Notes under the pieces: generated by a model
What the model was told of the DNA's origin: nothing
The model's database searches: none
The model's input: the letters and a program-made list of their open reading frames with translations, nothing else
DNA from: an uncultured Polymorphobacter sp.
GTDB lineage: Bacteria; Pseudomonadota; Alphaproteobacteria; Sphingomonadales; Sphingomonadaceae
Assembly (NCBI GenBank): GCA_937894055.1
Contig: CALDHQ010000300.1
Coordinates: 1 to 9,934, forward strand
Direction of reading: 5' to 3'
Length of the DNA: 9,934 bases
Shown: positions 1 through 8,750 of the stretch, piece after piece
Numbering within the stretch: position 1 is the first letter of the stretch
How the letters are laid out: each line of letters opens with the position of its first letter
Program-made: the position numbers and the translations under genes

Positions 1-961
1 CCGACACCAGATTGCCCATCGCGCCCTTTTCGCCTTCGGCGCGCACCGAAATCGGCGCCATCGCCTGCATCGGATCGGCGGGCAGTTCGCCCTTGCTGTC
101 GAGGTATTTGTGAAACGCCCCGCCGACGACGGTGAGCATGACGTCATTGACCGTCGCGCCGTCGAGCAGCGTCCGCATGACCTTGACGTCGCGCAGCGAA
201 AACGCCCGGCCTTCGAAGACGCGGTGCGCGCCGACCTTGCCGCTGATCCGCGTGCGCGGCGCCGCCTTCATGCCGGCCAGCGAGACTTCGCCCTTGGTCA
301 CCGATGCGCCGAGCTTGGCCAGCCCCGGCACCGATTGCGCGACCACCTGCGCCAGCCGCAACGGCTGGCCGATGCTGTTGATATAGCTGCGGAACAGCAG
401 CTCGCCGACACCCGGTCGCGCATCGGGCTTCCACGGCTTTTCGACCGCCGGCGGCGGCGAACCAGGCTCAAGGCTGTGGATGCCCGACGTCATGTCGACG
501 CCCGACATGCCGTCGATCGCGGCATGGTGGACCTTCGACAGCAGCGCGAAACTGCCCTTGGGCAGGCCGGGGATATTGTCGAGGCCTTCGATGATGGTGA
601 ATTCCCACAGCGGCTTCGACATATCGAGCGCGCGGGCATGGATGCGCGCCGCGAGGATGCACAATTGCCGCCAGTCACCCGGCGCCGGCAGCGCGATGTG
701 GCGGACATGGAACTCAAGATCGAAATCGGGGTCTTCGATCCAATAGGGGTGATCTAGGTTGCCCGGCACCTGCACCAGCCGCTGACGGAAGCTGCGTGCG
801 GTGTGCAGTCGCGCTTCGATGTGGGCCAGAATATCCTTGTAGCGCACCAGTCCGTTCGGCGCCGTCGACGGGTCATAAATCGCCAGCGAGCCGATGTGCA
901 TCGGCGTGTTGGGCGTCTCCATATAGACGAACGACGCATCTGTGGCGCTAAGTTGCTGCAT
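1..961 (-). CDS. Wax ester synthase/diacylglycerol O-acyltransferase (WS/DGAT), 5' part
   Basis: This enzyme family transfers an acyl group from acyl-CoA to a long-chain alcohol or diacylglycerol, making wax esters or triacylglycerol at the membrane. About 320 residues are present; the family usually has about 450-500, so the C-terminal third runs off the left edge. Visible family marks are the opening MQQLSATDASF, the PLWEF motif (residues 117-121), the catalytic HHAAIDG (145-151, fitting HHxxxDG) and the NDVMLT motif (272-277). The ATG at 959-961 is preceded by a good GGGAGGGGAG ribosome binding site. A TTGACG hexamer at 1058-1063 on this strand could be a -35, but I see no convincing -10. 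It is read in the same direction as the small gene at 1078-1299. Family assignment is firm; whether it makes wax ester or triacylglycerol cannot be told. Confidence 0.93.
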   Translation of the reverse strand, partial: MQQLSATDASFVYMETPNTPMHIGSLAIYDPSTAPNGLVRYKDILAHIEARLHTARSFRQRLVQVPGNLDHPYWIEDPDFDLEFHVRHIALPAPGDWRQLCILAARIHARALDMSKPLWEFTIIEGLDNIPGLPKGSFALLSKVHHAAIDGMSGVDMTSGIHSLEPGSPPPAVEKPWKPDARPGVGELLFRSYINSIGQPLRLAQVVAQSVPGLAKLGASVTKGEVSLAGMKAAPRTRISGKVGAHRVFEGRAFSLRDVKVMRTLLDGATVNDVMLTVVGGAFHKYLDSKGELPADPMQAMAPISVRAEGEKGAMGNLVS

Positions 962-1077
962 GACCGAACTCCCCTCCCGCCGCGGTCATGTGGCCGACCG
1001 CTGGCATCGTGCTGTCAGGGCTAGCAAATCGAATCGGGCACCTCCAGTTGCCGCACACGTCAACCTATGAGCTGGCG

Positions 1078-1299
1078 TTATGCTGCGGCGTCGGCGCTAT
1101 TCCATTCGACGCGGAAGCCACCGTTGGCGGTCTCCACCACGACGCGCGTTTCAAAGCCGGCGGCGACGGCGGCTTCGGCGGTCGTGCGGGCGGCAGCGAC
1201 GGCAGCCGCCTCGGTCGGGTAGCGGTCGAACAGCTGACCGTTGTGCGAAATGCGCCACTGATTGCCGTCGATCACCACTGCGTAAAGCGCGTTTGCCAT
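1078..1299 (-). CDS. Small DUF2188-like protein (73 aa)
   Basis: A 73-residue protein of unknown function. It opens MANALYAVVIDGNQWRISHNG, continues with FDRYPTEAAAVAAARTTAEAA and ends in a beta-rich FETRVVVETANGGFRVEW stretch. The layout of a short strand pair with W-x-I, then a turn, then an Ala-rich helix (T-E-A-A-A-V-A-A-A-R) resembles DUF2188-type domains; this is recognition by pattern only. There is no signal peptide or membrane segment, so it is probably cytoplasmic. The ATG has a clear AGGAG six bases upstream. It lies between the acyltransferase, in the same direction, and the divergent hydrolase at 1400. The 100-bp divergent gap presumably holds promoters for both directions. Confidence 0.72.
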   Translation of the reverse strand: MANALYAVVIDGNQWRISHNGQLFDRYPTEAAAVAAARTTAEAAVAAGFETRVVVETANGGFRVEWNSADAAA

Positions 1300-1399
1300 G
1301 TCGAACTCCTGTTGTTGCCCCCCCGATATAGGTGCGCGTTCGGCAGATGACAGTGGGGCACGCTGTGGCTAGGCTCGGGAAAATTTTCGGGGAGTCGTC

Positions 1400-4734
<3,335 letters not shown>

Positions 4735-4738
<4 letters not shown>

Positions 4739-5259
4739 TCGAGACGGCGCGGCTGCGCATCCGGCCGTGGCGCGACAGCGACCGTGCGCCGTTTGCCGAA
4801 ATGGGGCAGGACGCCGAGGTCATGCGCTATCTCGGCCCGCCGCTGAGCCGCGAGGCCAGTGACGCCGCCATTGACCGCATGGTTGCCGCGCAGGCCGCGC
4901 ACGGCTTTTGCTTCTGGGCGCTCGAACAAAAGGCCGACGGGGTGTTCATCGGCTTTTGCGGCCTGTTGCTCGTGACGTTCGATGCGGTGCCGGCGGGCAG
5001 CATCGAGGCCGGCTGGCGGTTGCGGCGCGAGTCGTGGGGGCTGGGGCTGGCCAGCGAGGCTGCACAGGCGTCATTCGATTGGGGCTTCGCCAGCGGCATC
5101 GACCGCATCATCGCCTTCACCACGGTCGCCAACCTGCCGTCGCAGCGCGTCATGCAGCGCACCGGTATGGTCCGGCGTGCTGATCTCGATTTCGATCACC
5201 CAAGGCTCGCCGCCGATGATCCGCTGCGGCCGCATGTTGTTTACGAGGCCACGCCATGA
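4735..5259 (+). CDS. GNAT acetyltransferase, RimJ/RimL type (GNAT-1)
   Basis: A 174-aa acetyl-CoA-dependent N-acetyltransferase. It begins ETARLRIRPWRDSDRAPF, the usual RimJ/RimL opening, and has the acetyl-CoA pyrophosphate-binding loop as RRESWGLGLASEAA (97-110). The C-terminal VANLPSQRVMQRTGM is the conserved motif B region. The natural start is GTG at 4735, overlapping the argC stop as GTGA: the conserved fold starts exactly there, and the longer frame reaching back to 4039 is an alternate frame of argC. The next gene overlaps by ATGA. The substrate is unknown: it could be a ribosomal protein N-terminus, another protein or a small molecule. GNAT-2 next to it is a diverged paralogue. Confidence 0.9.
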
Positions 5260-5825
5260 CCTACACCCCCATCGTCACCGCGCGGCTGATCCTCGCCAAC
5301 TGGACGCCGGCGTATCGCGACGCGGCGACGGTGATGAACGCCGACGCGCATGTCATGCGGCATTTTCTGGCGCCTTTGTCGCGCGAGGAGACCGATTCGC
5401 AGATCGACCGGCAGGAGGCCGCGCTGGCGCTGCGCGGCTATTGCTTCTGGCCAATCGTGCGGCGCAGCGACGGCGTGTTTCTCGGCATCTGCGGCCTGAA
5501 GGACGGCGCGCCCGACACACCGATCGAAGGCGAAGTCGAAATCGGCTGGCGCTTTGACCGGCACGGCTGGGGCCAGGGCTATGCCACCGAGGCGGCGCGT
5601 GCCGCGCTGGTGCACGGCTTCGCCGACCCGGCAGTCAACCGCATCGCCGCGATTACCACGCTGGCCAACCGCGAATCGTGGCGGGTCATGGAACGGCTTG
5701 GCATGACGCGCGATGCCGGCGCCGATTTCGACCACCCGATGATGCCCGTCGGCCACCCCGGCCGGCCGCACATCACGCATTACATCACGCGCGAGGTGTT
5801 CAGCGCCTCCGGCGGGCAGGGGTGA
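5256..5825 (+). CDS. GNAT acetyltransferase, RimJ/RimL type (GNAT-2, tandem paralogue)
   Basis: A 189-aa GNAT with the same plan as GNAT-1: PIVTARLILANW opening, LAPLSREE matching LGPPLSRE of GNAT-1, a GYCFW stretch matching GFCFW, the acetyl-CoA loop DRHGWGQGYATEAA (101-114) and TLANRESWRVMERLGM. The pair therefore looks like an old tandem duplication. Translation is coupled to GNAT-1 by an ATGA overlap. The last seven codons (SASGGQG) are not family sequence: they are made by the left arm of the inverted repeat at 5805-5890, and the stop codon lies inside a small hairpin. The repeat seems to have replaced or extended the original C-terminus. The substrate is unknown. Confidence 0.9.
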   Translation: MTYTPIVTARLILANWTPAYRDAATVMNADAHVMRHFLAPLSREETDSQIDRQEAALALRGYCFWPIVRRSDGVFLGICGLKDGAPDTPIEGEVEIGWRFDRHGWGQGYATEAARAALVHGFADPAVNRIAAITTLANRESWRVMERLGMTRDAGADFDHPMMPVGHPGRPHITHYITREVFSASGGQG

Positions 5826-5890
5826 CCCCTGCACCCGATTATTGTGCGCTCTTCAAATGGGTGCAGGCCTCAGGCCTGCCCGCCGGAGGC
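5805..5890. repeat. Nested inverted-repeat (REP-like) element between GNAT-2 and the carbonic anhydrase gene
   Basis: The outer arms are a perfect 16-bp inverted repeat, GCCTCCGGCGGGCAGG (5805-5820) and its complement (5875-5890). Inside is a second perfect 9-bp pair, CCTGCACCC (5828-5836) with GGGTGCAGG (5859-5867), so the whole element can fold into one long broken stem. It can instead form two local hairpins: CAGGGG-TGA-CCCCTG (5817-5831), holding the GNAT-2 stop, and GCAGGCCT-C-AGGCCTGC (5863-5879). The right arm contains the GGAGG (5885-5889) that serves as ribosome binding site for the gene at 5899. Only one copy is in the window. It may be a dispersed palindromic element, a processing or termination signal, or both. 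Confidence 0.85.
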
Positions 5891-5898
5891 TCTTGACC

Positions 5899-6417
5899 AT
5901 GACCATCATCGCTTTCAACGGCGTCGCGCCGGATATCGCGGCGGACGCATTCGTCGCACCCGGCGCGCGGATCATCGGCAATGTGACGATCGGCGCGCAC
6001 GCCAGCATCTGGTACAATTGCGTCGTGCGCGGCGATGTCGGCGCCATCACCATCGGCGCGCGCACCAACATCCAGGACGGCAGCGTCGTGCATGTCACCG
6101 GCGGCAAATTCAACACGGTGATCGGCGAAGACTGCCTGATCGGCCACCTCGCGATGATCCACGGCTGCACGCTCGAAGACCATGCCTTTGTCGGGCTTGG
6201 CGCCATTGTCATGGACGGCTGCGTCATCGAATCCGACGCAATGCTGGCGGCCGGCGCGATGCTGACGCCGGGCAAACGCATTCCGGCGGGGCAGCTGTGG
6301 GCAGGTCGGCCGGCGGTGTATCTGCGCGACCTGAAACCCGATGATATTGCCCGCAACCGCGCCGGTGCAGCGGGCTATGTCGAGCTGGCACAACGCCATA
6401 AACGTGAATTAGCTTGA
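5899..6417 (+). CDS. Gamma-class carbonic anhydrase-like hexapeptide-repeat protein
   Basis: A 172-aa left-handed beta-helix protein of the gamma carbonic anhydrase/YrdA/PaaY/CaiE family; the active form is normally a trimer with metal sites at subunit interfaces. Hexapeptide repeats run from about residue 15 to 130 (for example FVAPGARIIGNVTIGAHASI and TIGARTNIQDGSVVHV). The three metal-ligand histidines are His65 (SVVH), His83 and His88 (IGHLAMIHGC). Members range from true carbonic anhydrases to acyltransferase-like or assembly proteins, so catalysis is not assured. The MTIIAFNG start at 5899 is chosen because the fold starts there and GGAGG lies 9 nt upstream; an in-frame ATG at 5842 lies within the repeat element. 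The stop codon TGA (6415-6417) lies inside the -35 hexamer of the lysis cassette promoter. Confidence 0.92.
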   Translation: MTIIAFNGVAPDIAADAFVAPGARIIGNVTIGAHASIWYNCVVRGDVGAITIGARTNIQDGSVVHVTGGKFNTVIGEDCLIGHLAMIHGCTLEDHAFVGLGAIVMDGCVIESDAMLAAGAMLTPGKRIPAGQLWAGRPAVYLRDLKPDDIARNRAGAAGYVELAQRHKRELA

Positions 6418-6442
6418 CATAAGTAACCAATTGGGATACATG
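6414..6442 (+). promoter_or_regulatory. Probable sigma-70 promoter of the lysis cassette
   Basis: A perfect TTGACA -35 (6414-6419) is followed after 17 bases by a weak -10, TACATG (6437-6442). The spacer contains the palindrome CCAATTGG (6427-6434), a possible operator. AT content is locally higher than in the flanking genes. The -35 overlaps the stop codon of the carbonic anhydrase gene, so the promoter is squeezed into a 53-bp gap. The predicted start point near 6449 lies inside the hairpin that covers the endolysin start. The -35 is clear from sequence; the -10 and start point are inferred. Confidence 0.55.
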
Positions 6443-6474
6443 ATGCCACCTCGAAACGAAGAGGTGCGTCATGT
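6438..6474 (+). promoter_or_regulatory. Hairpin sequestering the ribosome binding site and start codon of the endolysin
   Basis: The 5' arm 6438-6452 (ACATGATGCCACCTC) pairs with the 3' arm 6461-6474 (GAGGTGCGTCATGT) around an 8-nt loop. This gives 13 Watson-Crick pairs, one G-U pair and one bulged C (6446). The Shine-Dalgarno GAGG (6461-6464) and the ATG (6471-6473) are both inside the stem. A transcript reading in from the upstream operon would carry the complete hairpin, whereas a transcript beginning near 6449 from the local promoter would lack most of the 5' arm. The pairing is directly visible; the control role is inferred. Confidence 0.7.
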
Positions 6475-6974
6475 CGATCCCCATTCCCCCCACCCGAACC
6501 GATCGTACGTCGGCGGCTTTCCGCATGCCGTCGGCGGCCGGCATCGCGCTGATCAAGGCGTTCGAGCAGTGCCGGCTGCACGCCTATCTGCCGACGCCGC
6601 ACGACGTCCCGACCATCGGCTGGGGCAGCACGCGCGACAGTGACGGCACGCGCATCCGCATCGGGCAGGTGTGGACGCAAGCGCATGCCGATGCGGTGTT
6701 CAATGACCATTTGCTGGCGCTGGCACGCGAAGTCGGTCGTGCCATCGCCGGCGCGCCTACCAGTCAGCCGCAATTCGATGCGCTGGTCAGCTTTGCCTAT
6801 AACCTCGGCGCGACGGCACTGGCGCGCTCGACGCTGCTGGCGCTGCACCGCGCTGGCGACTTTGCCGGTGCTGCCGCGCAGTTCGCGCGTTGGAACCGGC
6901 AAGGCAAGGTCGTGCTGGCCGGCCTGTCGCGCCGCCGCGCTGCCGAAGCCGCACTGTATCGGACCATGGCATGA
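6471..6974 (+). CDS. Phage-type endolysin, lysozyme of glycoside hydrolase family 24
   Basis: Cleaves the MurNAc-GlcNAc bond of peptidoglycan. It is 167 aa, the usual size of phage lysozymes. Catalytic Glu32 is in LIKAFEQCRLHAY, followed by the conserved PTIGWGST (47-54) with Thr48; Asp45 is a candidate for the aspartate of the Glu-Asp-Thr triad, although its spacing is tight. The middle QFDALVSFAYNLGATALARSTLL and the end GLSRRRAAEAALYRTM are family hallmarks. There is no signal peptide and no signal-anchor-release helix at the N-terminus, so it should need a holin to cross the inner membrane. A start at 6471 fits the GAGG spacing of six. The stop overlaps the next gene by ATGA. It heads a four-gene lysis cassette. 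Confidence 0.93.
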   Translation: MSIPIPPTRTDRTSAAFRMPSAAGIALIKAFEQCRLHAYLPTPHDVPTIGWGSTRDSDGTRIRIGQVWTQAHADAVFNDHLLALAREVGRAIAGAPTSQPQFDALVSFAYNLGATALARSTLLALHRAGDFAGAAAQFARWNRQGKVVLAGLSRRRAAEAALYRTMA

Positions 6975-7243
6975 ACGCCGCGCAGATGCGACGCTGGGCG
7001 CAGCAACTGCTCAGCGGCAAGGACAACAGCACGCCCGATCTGGCGCGCCATGCCTGGCTGCTCGCCAATCTGGCGATCATCGGCACCGCGGCGGCAGCGA
7101 CCTTCAAGGGCCTGCCGGTCAGCCTGACCGAACTCGCCGGCGCGCTCGGCATCGCCAACACCAGCGGTGCGGTCGCGACCAAGCTCAAGGAAACCACCGA
7201 GCCCGATGCCCCCGCACCGCCGGCTGACGGAACGCCGCAATGA
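6971..7243 (+). CDS. Small phage-type membrane protein, candidate holin
   Basis: A 90-aa protein in the usual holin position between endolysin and spanins. It has a polar N-terminus with LLSGKDNSTPDLARHAW (13-29), one clear hydrophobic segment (about 29-46, LLANLAIIGTAAAATFKG), a weak second one (about 52-65) and a charged, proline-rich tail beginning LKETTEP. The GKDNxTxDxxR motif and the LKxxTEP ending remind me of small membrane proteins found near lysis genes of other proteobacterial phages; this is memory, not a search. The frame is open further upstream to 6890, but the ATGA overlap at 6971 marks the natural start. Holin function rests on position and the membrane segment only. Confidence 0.72.
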   Translation: MNAAQMRRWAQQLLSGKDNSTPDLARHAWLLANLAIIGTAAAATFKGLPVSLTELAGALGIANTSGAVATKLKETTEPDAPAPPADGTPQ

Positions 7244-7629
7244 GCGCGCTACTGCTCGGCTGGCTGCTGCGCCACTGGAAGCCACTCGCGGCGGGGCTCA
7301 TCGCCGTCGCCGCACTCGTCTGGTTCAATCACGCCGCCGAACAGCGCGGCGCTATGGCCGAGCGCCAGATCTGGCAGGCCCGCGCCGCACGCGCCGCTGC
7401 GGCTGCAATCGCCCAGGCACAGAAACGCACGTCAGATCGCGAGGCGGCACTTGTCGCCGCGTCCGAACGCGCGCGCCGCTATGCCGACGCCCGCCACCCC
7501 ATCGCCCAGGAGGTCATCCGCTATGTCCAAAGCCCCGCTGCTGCCGTTGCTTGCCCTGATGCTGCCGGCGTGCACATCGGGCAGGCCAGCATCGATGCCG
7601 CCAATGCCGCTGTCGCCGCCGCCCGCTGA
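7240..7629 (+). CDS. Rz-like inner-membrane spanin (i-spanin)
   Basis: A 129-aa protein with one N-terminal transmembrane helix (about residues 15-29, PLAAGLIAVAALVWF) preceded by RHWK, then a long Ala/Arg/Glu-rich periplasmic stretch (33-95) with coiled-coil character. It ends IRYVQSPAAAVACPDAAGVHIGQ and a short helix. This is the plan of Rz-type i-spanins, which join an outer-membrane lipoprotein partner to fuse the two membranes in the last step of lysis. It starts by ATGA overlap with the candidate holin. Its last 107 bases are also used, in another frame, by the o-spanin gene. No sequence-level match to lambda Rz is claimed; architecture and gene arrangement carry the call. Confidence 0.82.
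   Translation: MSALLLGWLLRHWKPLAAGLIAVAALVWFNHAAEQRGAMAERQIWQARAARAAAAAIAQAQKRTSDREAALVAASERARRYADARHPIAQEVIRYVQSPAAAVACPDAAGVHIGQASIDAANAAVAAAR
7508..7514 (+). promoter_or_regulatory. Ribosome binding site of the o-spanin gene, inside the Rz frame
   Basis: AGGAGGT, a full match to the Shine-Dalgarno consensus, lies eight bases before the ATG at 7523 and within the Rz-like coding sequence. It fixes the start of the overlapping gene and shows it is translated on its own, not only by coupling. Confidence 0.8.
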
Positions 7630-7768
7630 AAGCCGCATCGCCTGCGCGCCGCTGCCGCGCATGTTCACGACCGCAGGCGAAGCGGTGGCATGGGTCAGCA
7701 ACGTGACCGCGCTCTATGTCGATTGCGACGCACGGCGGCGGGTGGCTGTCGAGGCCTGGCCGCGCTGA
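7523..7768 (+). CDS. Rz1-like outer-membrane lipoprotein spanin (o-spanin), overlapping Rz
   Basis: An 81-aa protein starting inside the i-spanin gene in a different frame and running 139 bases past its end. The N-terminus MSKAPLLPLLALMLPAC is a lipoprotein signal with lipobox LPAC; Cys17 would be lipidated and placed in the outer membrane. The following RPASMPPMPLSPPP is proline-rich, as in Rz1 proteins. The rest (FTTAGEAVAWVSNVTALYVDCDARRR) resembles the globular C-termini of longer o-spanins. The frame is open upstream to 7451, but the lipoprotein signal and the AGGAGGT site define the ATG at 7523. It should pair with the i-spanin across the periplasm. It ends 21 bases before the 3' end of the convergent tRNA gene. 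Confidence 0.85.
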   Translation: MSKAPLLPLLALMLPACTSGRPASMPPMPLSPPPAESRIACAPLPRMFTTAGEAVAWVSNVTALYVDCDARRRVAVEAWPR

Positions 7769-7789
7769 ATTTGGCGATTTGGGGGAAAC

Positions 7790-7866
7790 TGGTCGGAGCG
7801 ACAGGATTCGAACCTGCGACCCTTAGACCCCCAGTCTAATGCGCTACCAGGCTGCGCCACGCTCCG
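7790..7866 (-). tRNA. tRNA-Pro(GGG)
   Basis: The 77-nt sequence on the minus strand folds as a full cloverleaf: acceptor CGGAGCG/CGCTCCG, D stem GCGC/GCGC, anticodon stem TTAGA/TCTAA with loop CTGGGGG (anticodon GGG, reading CCC and CCU proline codons), T stem around TTCGAAT, discriminator A and an encoded CCA at 7790-7792. Its 3' end points at the lysis cassette. Confidence 0.96.
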
Positions 7867-7876
7867 ACCGGCGTGT

Positions 7877-7905
7877 GCCTTAGGCCGCGCCGCCGCCGAG
7901 TGCAA
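7877..7905 (-). promoter_or_regulatory. Probable promoter of tRNA-Pro
   Basis: On the minus strand TTGCAC (7900-7905) and TAAGGC (7877-7882) are separated by 17 bases, and the -10 ends 10 bases before the mature tRNA start. The hexamers are only partial matches to consensus. Confidence 0.4.
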
Positions 7906-7918
7906 GCACGGGCGTCAT

Positions 7919-7936
7919 AAAAATCGCAGCGCCGCG
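7919..7936 (-). terminator. Weak possible terminator after the response-regulator frame
   Basis: Just past the stop at 7944 the minus strand reads CGCG-GCGC-TGCG followed by ATTTTT. The stem is only four pairs including one G-U, so this is a weak candidate for a factor-independent terminator. Confidence 0.25.
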
Positions 7937-7943
7937 TCCGAAA

Positions 7944-8750
7944 TCAGGCTTCGAGGCCGTGGTCCTTGAGCATGTAGTACAGTGTCGGGCGGCTGATGCC
8001 GAGCAGCTTGGCGGTCAGCGAGATATTGCCTTCCGACCGCGCGATCGCCTGCTCGATGGCGCGGCGCTCGGCGATTTCGCGGACGCGCTTGAGGTTGAGC
8101 GAGGTGCTTTCCTCGTCGCCGCTGCCGAGATCGAGGTCGTCGGGGGTCAGCCGGCTGCCTTCGGCCATGATCACGGCGCGCTTGATGCGGTTTTCGAGCT
8201 CGCGGACATTGCCCGGCCACGGCCAGTCGGCGATTTTCGCCAGTGCGGCGGGCGTGAAGCCCTTGATCTGCCGGCGGTGCTCGCGCGCGAACTTGCTGAG
8301 GAAGTGGTGCGCGAGCAGTTCGGCGTCGCCCTGGCGCTCCGACAGCGACGGGATGCGCACGACGATTTCGGCGAGGCGGTAGTAGAGATCTTCGCGGAAC
8401 GATCCGGCGGTGATCATCGCTTCGAGGTTCTGGTGCGTCGCGCAGATGATGCGGACATCGACGGGAATCGGCCGCCGGCCGCCGATGCGTTCGATGACGC
8501 GTTCCTGCAGGAAGCGCAGCAGCTTGACCTGCAGCGGCAGCGGAATGTCACCAACCTCGTCGAGGAACAGCGTGCCCCCGGCCGCCATCTCGATCTTGCC
8601 CTCGGTGGTCTTGACCGCACCGGTGAAGGCGCCCTTCTCGTGCCCAAACAGCTCGCTTTCGAGCAGATTCTCGGGGATCGCAGCGCAGTTGATCGCCACG
8701 AATGCACCGTCGCGGCGGTCGCTTGCCTCGTGCAGGCCGCGGGCGAGCAG
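7944..8750 (-). pseudogene. prsR: C-terminal part of a PrsR-type (PEP-CTERM) sigma-54 response regulator
   Basis: Residues 320-587 of the chimeric frame are a sigma-54-dependent activator. Visible are the tail of helix 1 after Walker A ([17 protein letters not shown]), the sigma-54-contacting GAFTGA loop (359-364), Walker [13 protein letters not shown] (377-388), the arginine-finger region ([18 protein letters not shown]), [13 protein letters not shown] (499-511) and a C-terminal Fis-type helix-turn-helix ([20 protein letters not shown]). The helix-turn-helix and the linker resemble PrsR, which controls exopolysaccharide and PEP-CTERM protein genes. The receiver domain and the GESGTGKE Walker A that should precede LLARG are missing, replaced by the ATP-grasp piece. 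If the join is an artefact, the true gene is probably intact in the organism. Confidence 0.75.

Noticed and set aside
1379..1388. GAAAATTTTC palindrome before the hydrolase gene as operator or terminator
   Set aside because: Ten AT-rich bases with no loop or supporting context; could easily be chance.
5241..6399. Two antisense open frames opposite GNAT-2 and the carbonic anhydrase gene
   Set aside because: Both are shadows of clear genes on the + strand.
6418..6470. LexA (GTTC-N7-GTTC) or CtrA (TTAA-N7-TTAA) site in the lysis promoter
   Set aside because: No acceptable match was found by eye; only the CCAATTGG palindrome stands out.
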